Shown piece after piece: positions 16,254 to 24,677 of a stretch of 32,068 nt of DNA; within the stretch, counting starts at the first letter, position 1, and each line of letters begins with the position of its first letter. This DNA comes from Flavobacteriales bacterium. GTDB lineage: Bacteria; Bacteroidota; Bacteroidia; Flavobacteriales_D; Crocinitomicaceae. Location: positions 1-32,068 of the forward strand of contig CANJSS010000020.1 of the NCBI GenBank assembly GCA_947476955.1, written 5' to 3'. The notes under the pieces are model-generated. The model saw only the letters and a program-made list of their open reading frames with translations, did no database searches and was not told where the DNA came from. The position numbers were made by a program, and so were the translations under genes.

Positions 16254-17373
16254 TGAATTTTTGGTAAAGATTTTTTAATTGCTGTAGCACGGTTTCGTCA
16301 GAAAATTGAGTGGCGTATTCCCGAATCAAATTGGAATTGAATTCCATACCATTCAACAATTTTTCTAATGCGATAGCTAATCCAAGACTGTCTTTTTGTT
16401 TTACCTCTATTCCAAGATATTCGGGCATACGTTGTGCAATTCCCACTGGTGTTGTAATTGTCGGAATTCCGCAAGCCCATGCTTCTGTCAGAACAATTGA
16501 AAAAGTTTCATAGTCTGAAAAAAGAACAAAAGCATCACTCTTTTGGTAATATGAAACTAAATCTTTCTGATGTAAAGGTCCAACGAAACTCACCAACTGT
16601 TCAATTCCCTTTTCTTTTGCTATTTTTTGTAATTCTAGAGAAGATTCATCGCTGATAATTGTAAATCTATAGTTCGTATACCCCTTATCGTACAACAATT
16701 CAATAGCATCAAGTATTCCAACCGGATTTTTCACAGAAGTGTCGAGAGTAGAAATATGTAGGAATTCAAAAGTTTCTTTTTTACTCTTTTCAACTGGAAA
16801 AAAAAGTGCAGTATTTGTTGGGTTTGGGATAATGATAATTTCTTCCGTATTGAAATAAACCTGTAAATCTTGTCGGAGAATTTCAGAAACTGCGACCAAT
16901 TGGTCTATATTTTTACGAACTAGTTTCAGTAAGAATTTCTCTTTCAAATCCCATTTTTTTCTTTTTTCCTTTCGGAAATACGAGCCATGTTCCGTAATTA
17001 TTAGTGGACAATTGAACTTGTTTTTTGCTCGAAGAAATAAATAGCAATTTGGCAATAATACATGGCCATGAATCAGGTCAACATTTTCAATGGATTGTAA
17101 ACCCTCTAAAAAAGCAGCATCCCGTTCTTTTTTTCGCGAAAAGAAATGCGTTCCCTTTGGGTGGTAAATTATTTTTTCCGTTAGATTTTCTCGTTCGGTA
17201 ATATTCCATTCTCGCACTGAAATTGTAGAATCTGCCACAACATATAAAACAGTTACCTTGAAATCTTTTGCCAGAATTTCAGCCTGTCGTTGCACAAAAT
17301 TACCAAGAAATGGTGCAAATCTATTTGGATACCAGGAACTAAGTAAAAGTATGTGTTTTCGATCGTTTTCCAT
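16246..17373 (-). CDS. Glycosyltransferase family 4 (GT-B) protein
   Basis: A 375-residue GT-B glycosyltransferase. The N-terminal acceptor domain opens 'HILLLSSWYPNRFAPFLGNF', a typical start for family 4, and includes 'DLIHGHVLLPNC' and 'IITEHGSYF'. The C-terminal nucleotide-sugar domain includes 'FLHISTLDTSVKNPVGILDA', 'VSFVGPLHQKDLVSYYQKSD' and the E-x7-E-like region 'EAWACGIPTITTPVG' at 297-311. Substrate and acceptor cannot be told. It follows a nitroreductase gene by 22 bases and overlaps the GreA-like gene by 8. Confidence 0.88.
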   Translation of the reverse strand: MENDRKHILLLSSWYPNRFAPFLGNFVQRQAEILAKDFKVTVLYVVADSTISVREWNITERENLTEKIIYHPKGTHFFSRKKERDAAFLEGLQSIENVDLIHGHVLLPNCYLFLRAKNKFNCPLIITEHGSYFRKEKRKKWDLKEKFLLKLVRKNIDQLVAVSEILRQDLQVYFNTEEIIIIPNPTNTALFFPVEKSKKETFEFLHISTLDTSVKNPVGILDAIELLYDKGYTNYRFTIISDESSLELQKIAKEKGIEQLVSFVGPLHQKDLVSYYQKSDAFVLFSDYETFSIVLTEAWACGIPTITTPVGIAQRMPEYLGIEVKQKDSLGLAIALEKLLNGMEFNSNLIREYATQFSDETVLQQLKNLYQKFNG

Positions 17374-17395
17374 TTAATAGGTAGTTTGAAATAAA

Positions 17396-18118
17396 TTATT
17401 TTACAAAAACTACTTCTTCGAAAGGCACTCTGAATCTCGGCCCCCAAATTCCTTCTTGTGTTCCTTTTCCAACCGATATAATCATATTGATTTCTGCACC
17501 GTGCGGCAAATTTAGCGCTTTTTTCACTCTTTTCTGATCAAACCCTTCCATTGGACACGAATCAAAACCTTCCGCAGCGATAGATAACATAAACGTTTGT
17601 GCTGCAAGTGCGCAGGATTTATGAACGGTCACGCGCTGATCTGCCTTGCCTCCAAAGCGCATGAATGGTTTACGAAGACCCATGAAAAAACAAATTGTCC
17701 TACGAATAAAAGTAAGGAATCCAACACTATCATTTCGGTAGAGTAGAGGCATAACTTTTCCATAATAATCTAGTCCGCCTTTTTCCAGTTTTGTAGGTTC
17801 GCCGGTTGCAGTTTCTCGAATCCGATCAATATTCCATTTTGCCCGTTTTTTCCAAAGGTCTTTTCTGGTAACGAAAACAACCATTTCTTTAGCCGTTTTT
17901 GCTGCAGATTGATTCAAACACAAAGGAATAAACTTTTGTTTCTCTTCTTCCGAATGAATCCAATAAAATTCCCATAGTTGCATATTACTGCTGTTTGGGG
18001 AAAGAATAGCTCTTTTCAAGCTGTTTTTTATGGCATCCTCTGGAACATCGACAGCAGAATCAAAAGTTCTGTTGGAGCGTCTATGTTCTATAATTGCTTG
18101 AAATTCTTTAGCGTACAT
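17396..18118 (-). CDS. Nitroreductase-family flavoprotein
   Basis: A 240-residue protein of the FMN-dependent nitroreductase fold. It begins 'YAKEFQAIIEHRRSNRTFD' with the usual FMN-binding R-R-S near residues 13-15. It continues with 'RAILSPNSSNMQLWEFYWI', and 'LAAQTFMLSIAAEGFDSCPM' and 'MIISVGKGTQEGIWGPRFR' in the C-terminal half. Members reduce quinones, nitroaromatics or enones with NAD(P)H; the real substrate is unknown. A 15-base palindrome lies directly before its ATG and may be an operator. It is the first gene of a run with the glycosyltransferase and GreA-like genes, though a common function is not evident. Confidence 0.88.
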   Translation of the reverse strand: MYAKEFQAIIEHRRSNRTFDSAVDVPEDAIKNSLKRAILSPNSSNMQLWEFYWIHSEEEKQKFIPLCLNQSAAKTAKEMVVFVTRKDLWKKRAKWNIDRIRETATGEPTKLEKGGLDYYGKVMPLLYRNDSVGFLTFIRRTICFFMGLRKPFMRFGGKADQRVTVHKSCALAAQTFMLSIAAEGFDSCPMEGFDQKRVKKALNLPHGAEINMIISVGKGTQEGIWGPRFRVPFEEVVFVK

Positions 18119-18121
18119 ATT

Positions 18122-18136
18122 TATACTATTAGTATA
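18122..18136. promoter_or_regulatory. Palindrome TATACT-ATT-AGTATA before the nitroreductase gene
   Basis: A perfect inverted repeat with 6-base arms and a 3-base spacer, 3 bases upstream of the nitroreductase ATG. It resembles the TACT...AGTA type of site bound by HxlR/YodB-family redox regulators, which in Bacillus control nitroreductase genes. The link here is an analogy. No HxlR gene lies in the window. Confidence 0.35.
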
Positions 18137-18298
18137 TATGAAATTAGTTTTTTTTATAATCGAGTAGAATGGAAAAGGAATAAAATCATAGCACTTAAAG
18201 ATAGAAAAAGCAATCTATTTTATAGACCTATTTATATAATCAGTTAATTAATTTAGATCATTAAAAAATAAATCATAGAAAAAAATCAATACTGTAAT

Positions 18299-19438
18299 TT
18301 ACACCAATATTTTTTCAAAAACTACTTTCACTTGTTCCAGCGCAAAATCAATTTCTGCTTTTGTCGTATATCTAGAGAAAGAAAAACGCACATTTGGACG
18401 AGTCATATCTGCGTGAATTCCTTCCAAAACGTGCGAGCCTTTAGAAGCACCAGAAGTACAGGCAGAACCGCCGCTTACTGCTACACCTTTAAGGTCGAGA
18501 GTAAACAATAACATGCCGGCTTTTTCAGTCTTAGGAAAACAGACATTTAAAACGGTATACAACGATTTTTCAAGAACAATTTCACCATGAAAAGAAACAT
18601 CCTCAATTATTTCCCTTAACTTCTCAATCATGTATGACTTTAATCCTTGCACATGTGCTTGATGCCCTTCCAAATCTTCGTAGGCCAATTCCATTGCTTT
18701 TGCTAAACCAACTATACCAGTAACATTTTCTGTTCCGCCGCGCAAACCGCGTTCTTGAGATCCGCCGTGAATAAAAGCGTCTACTTTTCTATTTTTATTA
18801 ATATACAAGAATCCGATGCCCTTAGGACCATGAAATTTGTGCGCAGCACACGTAATAAAATCAATATCCAATGCTTTCAAATCCAAGAAATAATGACCAA
18901 TGGATTGAACGGTATCCGAATGAAAATAAGCATCGTATTTTCGACACATTTCACTAACTGTTTTTAATGGAAGCAAGGTTGAGATTTCATTGTTTGCGTG
19001 CATTAAAGAAACCAACGTTTTTTCGCCAGTTTGAAGCAAGCGTTCTAAATCTTCCAAATCGACCAAACCACTTTTAGAAATTTTTACGTAACTTATTTTT
19101 GCAGCACCCGATTTAGCTATTGCCTCTGCAGTATGACCAACAGCGTGGTGTTCTATTTCAGAAGTGATAATATGCGTTACACCCAATTGATGCACCGAGG
19201 AAAATAGCGCCATATTATCTGCTTCCGTTCCACCTGAGGTGAAAATAATTTCGGAAGGTTGACAGTTCAGCAGTTTAGCAATCGTTCTGCGGGATGTTTC
19301 TATCCATGCTTTGGATTGTCGGCCATAGTAATGTGTCGAAGATGGGTTTCCAAATCCTTCTTTTAAAATTGGAAGCATTGCTTCTACAACTTCCGGAGCT
19401 ATTGGCGTTGTTGCAGCATTATCAAGATATACGCGCAT
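18299..19438 (-). CDS. Cysteine desulfurase (IscS/NifS family)
   Basis: A 379-residue PLP enzyme that takes sulfur from cysteine for Fe-S clusters or thiolation. It opens VYLDNAATTPI. The PLP lysine is K201 in CAAHKFHGPKGIGF, and the catalytic cysteine is C327 in SGGSACTSGASKGSHVL, on the flexible loop of IscS-type (class I) enzymes. 'HSDTVQSIGHY' and 'RGGTENVTGIVG' are further conserved blocks. No iscU or regulator is adjacent. Upstream are about 250 bases with a minus-strand terminator for the preceding gene. The annotation as IscS in function, rather than a second desulfurase, cannot be settled from sequence. Confidence 0.95.
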   Translation of the reverse strand: MRVYLDNAATTPIAPEVVEAMLPILKEGFGNPSSTHYYGRQSKAWIETSRRTIAKLLNCQPSEIIFTSGGTEADNMALFSSVHQLGVTHIITSEIEHHAVGHTAEAIAKSGAAKISYVKISKSGLVDLEDLERLLQTGEKTLVSLMHANNEISTLLPLKTVSEMCRKYDAYFHSDTVQSIGHYFLDLKALDIDFITCAAHKFHGPKGIGFLYINKNRKVDAFIHGGSQERGLRGGTENVTGIVGLAKAMELAYEDLEGHQAHVQGLKSYMIEKLREIIEDVSFHGEIVLEKSLYTVLNVCFPKTEKAGMLLFTLDLKGVAVSGGSACTSGASKGSHVLEGIHADMTRPNVRFSFSRYTTKAEIDFALEQVKVVFEKILV

Positions 19439-19639
19439 AGAATTAATTTTGGCGAAGATACAAATTTGTTACTTAAACGAACACTAATTTATAACCAATT
19501 CTACTTTGTAAAAGTGTTGTAAAATTTGCTTAGCGGCGCACTAATTTTTCAAGATAGGGGAGTTGGATAAATTTAAAATTTGTTTCTCAAAACAGGTGTG
19601 ACAGAAATTAAGAAAGAGAAAAAAGTTCAGTAAAAGGCC

Positions 19640-19672
19640 ATAAAAAAAAGCGATCTATTGTGACCACTTTTT
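19640..19672 (-). terminator. Minus-strand rho-independent terminator
   Basis: On the minus strand AAGTGGTC (complement of 19662-19669) pairs with GATCGCTT (complement of 19648-19655) around a 6-base loop, with two G-U pairs, followed by a T run. The wobble pairs become mismatches on the plus strand, so it works in one direction. It lies 23 bases after the stop of the helical protein gene. Confidence 0.7.
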
Positions 19673-19694
19673 TAGCTTTATTTACAGGTTTTTT

Positions 19695-20078
19695 TTACAT
19701 CCATTTTGCTGCAAATCGGTTAAAATCCGACCGCAATTGATTAAAATTTTTCTCGAAACTCACAATAATATCTTTTTCTTTGGTATGGTAAATTATTTTT
19801 CTATGGTCTACTGCAATAGGGTTTTTATCCACCTCTTTTTCCAATATTTTTTCATTGTTTTTAATCAAATGAAAGATTTCATTAATTGCATTTTCTTGTA
19901 TCATCAATTGATTTTGAAACCTTTCCGTCTCCACCATTGCTTCGGCGGATGTGTTTTTTGAAGCAATTTCTTTTAAACGGCCAGTTAATATTCGTACTTC
20001 ATCCTTGTAAAAATCTAATTTGTTAGACCATTCTGTGTTTTCTTCGTGTTGCGTGTAAACCGACTCTTTTGTTTTCAT
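19695..20078 (-). CDS. Helical coiled-coil protein of unknown function
   Basis: A 127-residue soluble, highly charged and helical protein. There is a likely coiled coil over about 15-70 ('WSNKLDFYKDEVRILTGRLK', 'VETERFQNQLMIQENAI') and a second helical stretch at about 105-127 (FEKNFNQLRSDFNRFAAKWM). No signal peptide, cysteines or catalytic motif are seen. I recognise no named family, although short helical proteins of this kind occur in Bacteroidota. It appears monocistronic with its own terminator; its upstream region carries an 8-base inverted repeat. Confidence 0.6.
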   Translation of the reverse strand: MKTKESVYTQHEENTEWSNKLDFYKDEVRILTGRLKEIASKNTSAEAMVETERFQNQLMIQENAINEIFHLIKNNEKILEKEVDKNPIAVDHRKIIYHTKEKDIIVSFEKNFNQLRSDFNRFAAKWM

Positions 20079-20146
20079 ATTTTCAAATTTTTAAGATAAA
20101 AAATCACTTATCACAAAGGTTTTCAAATCCTACTAAAAAAAATATG

Positions 20147-20197
20147 ATTACCATCATACTAGCGATTGATATCTATCACTTATTCCGTTATGGTAAT
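20147..20197. repeat. Inverted repeat with 8-base arms upstream of the helical protein gene
   Basis: ATTACCAT (20147-20154) and ATGGTAAT (20190-20197) are perfect complements, 35 bases apart. The spacer contains GATATC. It may be a leader hairpin or chance in AT-rich DNA. Confidence 0.25.
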
Positions 20198-20221
20198 TGG
20201 TGTTTTGAGATTCTTTTTTTA

Positions 20222-20310
20222 AGGACGTTTCCCTCCGGGTCGGGCTTTTCGTTGCAATCTTTTACTTTTGAAATAAAGTAAAAGGATTTTCTCTTCACTC
20301 CCTAACGCAA
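20222..20310 (+). repeat. Hairpin-bearing intergenic repeat of Bacteroidota type
   Basis: The segment runs from GGACGTTTCCCTCCGGGTCG through a central hairpin to CTCCCTAACGC. The hairpin has CTTTTACTTT at 20259-20268 and AAAGTAAAAG at 20275-20284, with perfect 10-base arms and a 6-base loop. The end motifs (CGTTTCCCTC-GGGTCGGGCT and CAATCC-like/TCACTCCCTAACGC) are what I remember from a dispersed noncoding repeat in flavobacterial genomes, where the central stem varies. Only one copy is present in this window. It stands 10 bases past the stop of the SafE-like gene and could also stop its transcript. Confidence 0.6.
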
Positions 20311-20320
20311 ACTAATATTT

Positions 20321-21061
20321 CTATTTTGCTGGTTTGTGGCAACAACTCATTTCTACCACTGGCGTTTGTCTAACGCGTGTTTTGGTGACGGAAACCTTTG
20401 GACTTAAATAAGGTATGTCTAGGTTCATTCCGCGCAGTATTACCAGTAAACCTATAGCAGTCAAAATATACGGAACGATTTTGGAAAACTTTTGGCGCAT
20501 TTTAGCATCTATTCTATTTGCCGCAAATCCAACTGCAATCATAGCTGGTAAAGTTCCAATTCCGAAGGCTATCATTGCAGAGGCGCTACCAATTAGATTT
20601 CCAGCTAAAACAGAATTTAGCAGCGCTGCGTATACCATTCCGCATGGTAAAAGGCCATTTAATATACCTAGAATCCCAATTTTGAATGGAGATTGTGAAG
20701 TAATTACCTTCCCAAGATTTTTACGAATGAAAACGTGGATACCGAAAGTAGGAAATTCGGAGAATATTGCTGACTTATACCATTTTTTCCAAGCAAACAA
20801 AATTAAAAATAGACCTGAAACAATACTTAAACCTTGTAAAAATCCCAATGTTTGAATCGTTAACCCAATGCTTCCCACAATCAATCCAAGAAACGAATAG
20901 CTTAGAATTCTGCCAAAATTGTAGTGTAAAACGCCATTTAAAATCGTCCAATTTGAAGTTCTTTTTACGGGAATAGCCAATGCAATAGGACCACACATAC
21001 CAATGCAATGTATGTTGGAGGTAATTCCTAAAATAAATCCTAGGGCTAATACTGTTTCCAT
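20321..21061 (-). CDS. SafE/TauE-like (DsbD_2) membrane protein of the cbb3 oxidase cluster
   Basis: A 246-residue protein with about six membrane segments. Paired motifs HCIGMCGP (C19, C23) in helix 1 and LLPCGMVYAAL (C140) in the middle mark the DsbD_2/SafE-like family that accompanies cbb3 oxidase genes (CcoH2-like annotation). The C-terminus carries 'SCCHKPAK', a possible metal ligand cluster. From position and cysteines it is inferred to help copper handling during oxidase assembly; sulfite export, suggested by the family name, is not supported. It is the last gene of the operon, 1 base after fixH. Confidence 0.85.
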   Translation of the reverse strand: METVLALGFILGITSNIHCIGMCGPIALAIPVKRTSNWTILNGVLHYNFGRILSYSFLGLIVGSIGLTIQTLGFLQGLSIVSGLFLILFAWKKWYKSAIFSEFPTFGIHVFIRKNLGKVITSQSPFKIGILGILNGLLPCGMVYAALLNSVLAGNLIGSASAMIAFGIGTLPAMIAVGFAANRIDAKMRQKFSKIVPYILTAIGLLVILRGMNLDIPYLSPKVSVTKTRVRQTPVVEMSCCHKPAK

Positions 21062-21062
21062 A

Positions 21063-21485
21063 TCATATGATTATTTTCTCTTTCTGTAAACAAGGTTTCT
21101 TATTGTGTTTAAAATGAAGTTGGATGGAATAATTACCTTTCTCTAATACTTTTTTGGGGACCAAATAGGTTTTAGTTCCATCGACTTGGAAAAGTTTATC
21201 CAATTTGGTATTGTTTGGCCGAAAAAATCGAATTTCTACCTCCGTTATTTGCGTTTTTTCTGGTAATTGAAACACCACGAATTCCGAGTTGGAAAAAACT
21301 ATAATTCTAGTGTTTATGGCATTGAAATTTTTCATTGCCGTGATTTCTTTTTCGTAATTGATTTCTTTTTTGTAGTAATCTTCGCTTTCCAAATCAACGG
21401 TTTGAAGCAATATGTTTACTACTAAAAACAGGATAAATCCCATGAAAAGTGCCATTGCGATAATTATTCCTTTTCCCCAATTCAT
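21063..21485 (-). CDS. fixH: FixH-family cbb3 oxidase assembly protein
   Basis: A 140-residue protein with one N-terminal membrane helix (about 6-28) and an extracytoplasmic domain, the FixH/CcoH layout. The 'DLESEDYYKKEINYEKEI' stretch right after the helix is the family's best-conserved part. FixH/CcoH is needed for cbb3 oxidase assembly, alongside the copper ATPase. It sits 18 bases downstream of ccoG and 1 base upstream of the SafE-like gene, matching the ccoGHIS-type neighbourhood. Confidence 0.9.
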   Translation of the reverse strand: MNWGKGIIIAMALFMGFILFLVVNILLQTVDLESEDYYKKEINYEKEITAMKNFNAINTRIIVFSNSEFVVFQLPEKTQITEVEIRFFRPNNTKLDKLFQVDGTKTYLVPKKVLEKGNYSIQLHFKHNKKPCLQKEKIII

Positions 21486-21503
21486 GCTTTTTCTTTCTTT
21501 TTT

Positions 21504-22901
21504 TTATAATGTTGGCCCGATGAATTTTGTTTTCACCGTTTGAATTTCTTTACCATTTCCGAAAACTTTAATGGTAAGAATGTGTTTGTCTTCTTTCACT
21601 TTATTGTAAGGTATTTTAACCACAAAGCGCTCTTTCATTTGCGCCTCTTTTTTGAGTTTCATAGATTTCACTGCTGTTTCTATTGTACCAATATTTCCCT
21701 CGAGTTTAAGCGTTACTTCATATTCTTCTTTGGTCTTGTTCAATAAATTTATCTCATAAATATTACTCACAGTTCCATCGTTTGTGATTTGATATGTTGT
21801 GCCGCGTTGCCGCATAATGTACGTTTCAAAATCATTTCGTGTGGCTAATAAAATGGTTAAAATGCCTAGCATTCCAATTAATAAAAATGTATATGATTTT
21901 ACGCGCTTTGTCCATTGGAATCGTGTTCTGTTTTTTATACCGTTTTCAGAAACAAGTCGCACTAATCCTTCCTCAAACCCTACAGATTCCATAATGTGGT
22001 CGCACTCGTCCATACAAGCTGTGCAATTAATACATTCTAATTGCGTGCCATTTCGAATATCAATTCCCGTTGGACAAACATGCACACATTGATTACAATC
22101 AATGCAATCTCCTTTTCCGGCAGCCGCGCGATCTTCTCCTTTTTTAAATTTTGCTCTTGTTTCTCCACGTTTATAGTCGTATGCAACAACCATGGAATTA
22201 TGATCCAATAATACGCCCTGCAATCTGCCGTATGGACAAATTGTAGTACAAACTTGTTCGCGTAATCGAGCAAAAACTAAATAAAATACGGTGGTAAACA
22301 AGGCAATTGTGATTAATCCACCAAAATGCTTTCCAAGTGGGTCGGTTTGAATATGATAAAGATGATCCGATCCAATGATATAAGCCAAAAATGTATTGGC
22401 AATCAAGAAGGAAATCAGCCAGAAAATAGTATGTTTTACTATTCTTTTTACTATTTTTTCCCATGTCCAAGGCGATGCGACTAATTTTTTTTGGTAGGTC
22501 CAATCTCCATCAATCCAATATTCGATTCTTCGGAATAGCATTTCCATAAAAATTGTTTGTGGACAAACCCAACCACAAAATAAACGGCCATAAATAATCG
22601 TAAATAATATAATAAAAATTAACCCTACGATTAAAGTTAGCGCAAACAAAAACATATCTTGTGGCCAAAATACAACTCCAAATAGGATAAATTTTCGTTC
22701 AATTAAATTGAATAAAAGCATTTGTTGTCCACTAATCTTAATATGTGGTGCAGCAAAAAGAAATACAAGTAGGAAATAGCTGACTATTTTTCGTTTGTTG
22801 TACCAGGGTCCTTTCGGTTTTTTAGCAAATACCCATACGCGCTTACCTTTTTCATTAACTGTGGCGATTCTGTCTCTAAAAGTTTCATCTTCTTCGCTCA
22901 T
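21504..22901 (-). CDS. ccoG: cbb3 oxidase accessory protein CcoG (FixG/RdxA)
   Basis: A 465-residue membrane iron-sulfur protein with several membrane helices. The N-terminal region has 'GRLFCGWVCPQTIFMEMLFR', the family's C-x3-C-P segment. Two [4Fe-4S] ferredoxin motifs lie in the loop: 'CIDCNQCVHVCP' and 'CINCTACMDEC'. The C-terminal Ig-like domain ends the protein. CcoG in other bacteria reduces Cu(II) to Cu(I) for the oxidase. It follows ccoP by 100 bases and starts the ccoG-fixH-safE run. I see no clear Fnr box directly upstream, so read-through from ccoP is possible. Confidence 0.95.
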   Translation of the reverse strand: MSEEDETFRDRIATVNEKGKRVWVFAKKPKGPWYNKRKIVSYFLLVFLFAAPHIKISGQQMLLFNLIERKFILFGVVFWPQDMFLFALTLIVGLIFIILFTIIYGRLFCGWVCPQTIFMEMLFRRIEYWIDGDWTYQKKLVASPWTWEKIVKRIVKHTIFWLISFLIANTFLAYIIGSDHLYHIQTDPLGKHFGGLITIALFTTVFYLVFARLREQVCTTICPYGRLQGVLLDHNSMVVAYDYKRGETRAKFKKGEDRAAAGKGDCIDCNQCVHVCPTGIDIRNGTQLECINCTACMDECDHIMESVGFEEGLVRLVSENGIKNRTRFQWTKRVKSYTFLLIGMLGILTILLATRNDFETYIMRQRGTTYQITNDGTVSNIYEINLLNKTKEEYEVTLKLEGNIGTIETAVKSMKLKKEAQMKERFVVKIPYNKVKEDKHILTIKVFGNGKEIQTVKTKFIGPTL

Positions 22902-23001
22902 GAATTATTTTGTTTTTCCGCAGATTACTTTGTTAAAATCGCTTGATTTTTCGAGACCTTGTCGTGCTTTGATGTTCCTAAATTCAAATACTAAAATGCT
23001 T

Positions 23002-24438
23002 CTATTGGATTGCTAGGCCGTCCTTATTATACTCGATTCCTTGTGGTTCTCTTCCTTCTGCATTCACTAACGAAAGAACATAAGATGCAACTTGTTGTAT
23101 TTGAATTGGATTTATTTTAGAAGCATGTTCTGGCATCCCATTCGCCGTCCCAAATTTGATTATCTTGAAAATATTTCTCACATCAGGCCCATAAATCCAA
23201 TAGTTGTCTGTTAGATTAGGCCCTATATTCCCTTCTCCTTTGGCATTATGACACAGTACACAATTTGTTTCAAAAATAGTTTTACCGGAAGATAAATCTT
23301 TTGCATCGGTTAATTGAGTGGCATTTGTTTCGTCCACATTCATAGCCATTTTATTTAAATAAGCAGTAATATCTATTTTCGATTGCGCTATTTCTTTATC
23401 ATATTCTTTAATTTGAAGATCGGCTGTTTTTAGAACATGGTAATTAAATATATATACAACTGCAAAAATGATTGTAGCATAGAATCCCCAAACCCACCAT
23501 GGTGGTAAATTATTATCTAATTCTTGAATACCGTCGTAATCATGGTGCATTAAGATTGTGTATTCTTCTTCAATTGGAACAACATCCGTTAAAATTTTGG
23601 TCATTTTACGAGTGGTACTGTTTGCTGCAACAACTTGAATCGCCTTTGGTGTCTTCACCATTTCAAGAAAATCTTTGAACATGCGACGCACATACAATAA
23701 CACACCGAGCAAGATGAAATTTACTGCCAACATCAGATAGATATCGCTGGTTTCTACCAATAGCCACGGCATATCTTTTTCTGCCTCACCCGGTTGCATA
23801 AATGTTAATGCATAGGAAGGAGAAGACAATAATAGTGTTCCAAAAGAAATTAAAACTACTAGAAGTGTTGTCGAATTATTTTGTGATTTTTCAGCTAATT
23901 TATTTTTGAAAAAATCAGATTTTATAAATGTGGAAACTGTTGTGGAAAGTATTACAATTGCGATTAGCAACAGGATAATTGTGAAGGAAAGCCAGTAAAA
24001 TAATGTAAGGTTTTCAATGTAGTTGGGCACAATCTTTTTCGCGGCTAAGTTACTAGCACCAACAGTATCTGCTACAGGTGCAATTGCAGCTGTGTAATTA
24101 TCAACATATGCTAATATTGCATCGACTTCTGCATTCGTTACAACTTGTGCTGTCATAGCTGACGCACTGTAATTTTTAATTGCGTTAGCCAATTGACTAG
24201 TTCCACTAGTAATAAGATTCTCAGGATTTTTAACCCACTCATAAAGCATTTCTGCTTCTCCGGCGTCTGACCATTTTTTAAATACACCTTTTAGAAGTGG
24301 TCCTGTGGAATTTTTATCTACGATATGACACACATTACATTTTGCTTTAAACAACTGTTCTCCATTTTGTGCATGTATTTGTTGCTTACAAAATAATAAT
24401 GCAAAGGCGAACAAACTTATAGTGAAATATTTTTTCAT
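23002..24438 (-). CDS. ccoP: cbb3 oxidase subunit III with two separated cytochrome c domains
   Basis: A 478-residue c-type cytochrome. After an apparent signal peptide (1-24) comes a first heme site CNVCH (C34, C37, H38). Then follow membrane segments at about 147-171, 191-212 and 229-249, a fourth near 311-330 preceded by the CcoP-type 'NNLPPWWVWGFY', and a second heme site CVLCH (C393, C396, H397) with an axial-Met candidate in 'GMPEHAS'. Classic CcoP has one or two N-terminal helices and both hemes after them, so here the hemes flank the membrane part. That layout is, I believe, usual for Bacteroidota. It follows ccoQ by 21 bases. Confidence 0.93.
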   Translation of the reverse strand: MKKYFTISLFAFALLFCKQQIHAQNGEQLFKAKCNVCHIVDKNSTGPLLKGVFKKWSDAGEAEMLYEWVKNPENLITSGTSQLANAIKNYSASAMTAQVVTNAEVDAILAYVDNYTAAIAPVADTVGASNLAAKKIVPNYIENLTLFYWLSFTIILLLIAIVILSTTVSTFIKSDFFKNKLAEKSQNNSTTLLVVLISFGTLLLSSPSYALTFMQPGEAEKDMPWLLVETSDIYLMLAVNFILLGVLLYVRRMFKDFLEMVKTPKAIQVVAANSTTRKMTKILTDVVPIEEEYTILMHHDYDGIQELDNNLPPWWVWGFYATIIFAVVYIFNYHVLKTADLQIKEYDKEIAQSKIDITAYLNKMAMNVDETNATQLTDAKDLSSGKTIFETNCVLCHNAKGEGNIGPNLTDNYWIYGPDVRNIFKIIKFGTANGMPEHASKINPIQIQQVASYVLSLVNAEGREPQGIEYNKDGLAIQ

Positions 24439-24459
24439 GATTTTCTTATTTTATAATCA

Positions 24460-24675
24460 TCAGTCGTTAATAGGAGTTTGGCCAGCAAGTTTGACATCCT
24501 CTGCAGCTTCCTCCGAAAATGGAATATCACTTAACTCTGCAACTTGTGATTTTGACATGCGTATTACGCGCACTAAAACAAGGGCAAAGAATAAAACGAA
24601 AATTAATAAAGACAGCATTGGAAAAATTTCTACCCCGTCTATAGTTGTCAAATTATGTTTAATGAATCGTAACAT
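24460..24675 (-). CDS. ccoQ: Small cbb3 oxidase subunit (CcoQ-like)
   Basis: A 71-residue protein with one hydrophobic helix at about 18-38 (IFPMLSLLIFVLFFALVLVR), followed by an acidic cytoplasmic tail. Sequence similarity within CcoQ is weak; the call rests on size, the single helix and position, 2 bases after ccoNO and 21 bases before ccoP. CcoQ is thought to stabilise the complex. Confidence 0.8.
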   Translation of the reverse strand: MLRFIKHNLTTIDGVEIFPMLSLLIFVLFFALVLVRVIRMSKSQVAELSDIPFSEEAAEDVKLAGQTPIND

Positions 24676-24677
24676 AG

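Noticed and set aside
16246-17373. BshA, the bacillithiol glycosyltransferase, because bshB1 is nearby
   Set aside because: It is on the other strand with other genes, and I see no BshA-specific blocks; it remains a general family 4 glycosyltransferase.
20321-21061. Sulfite/taurine exporter function
   Set aside because: The GMCGP and LPCG motifs and the cco context point to the copper/oxidase-associated DsbD_2 group.
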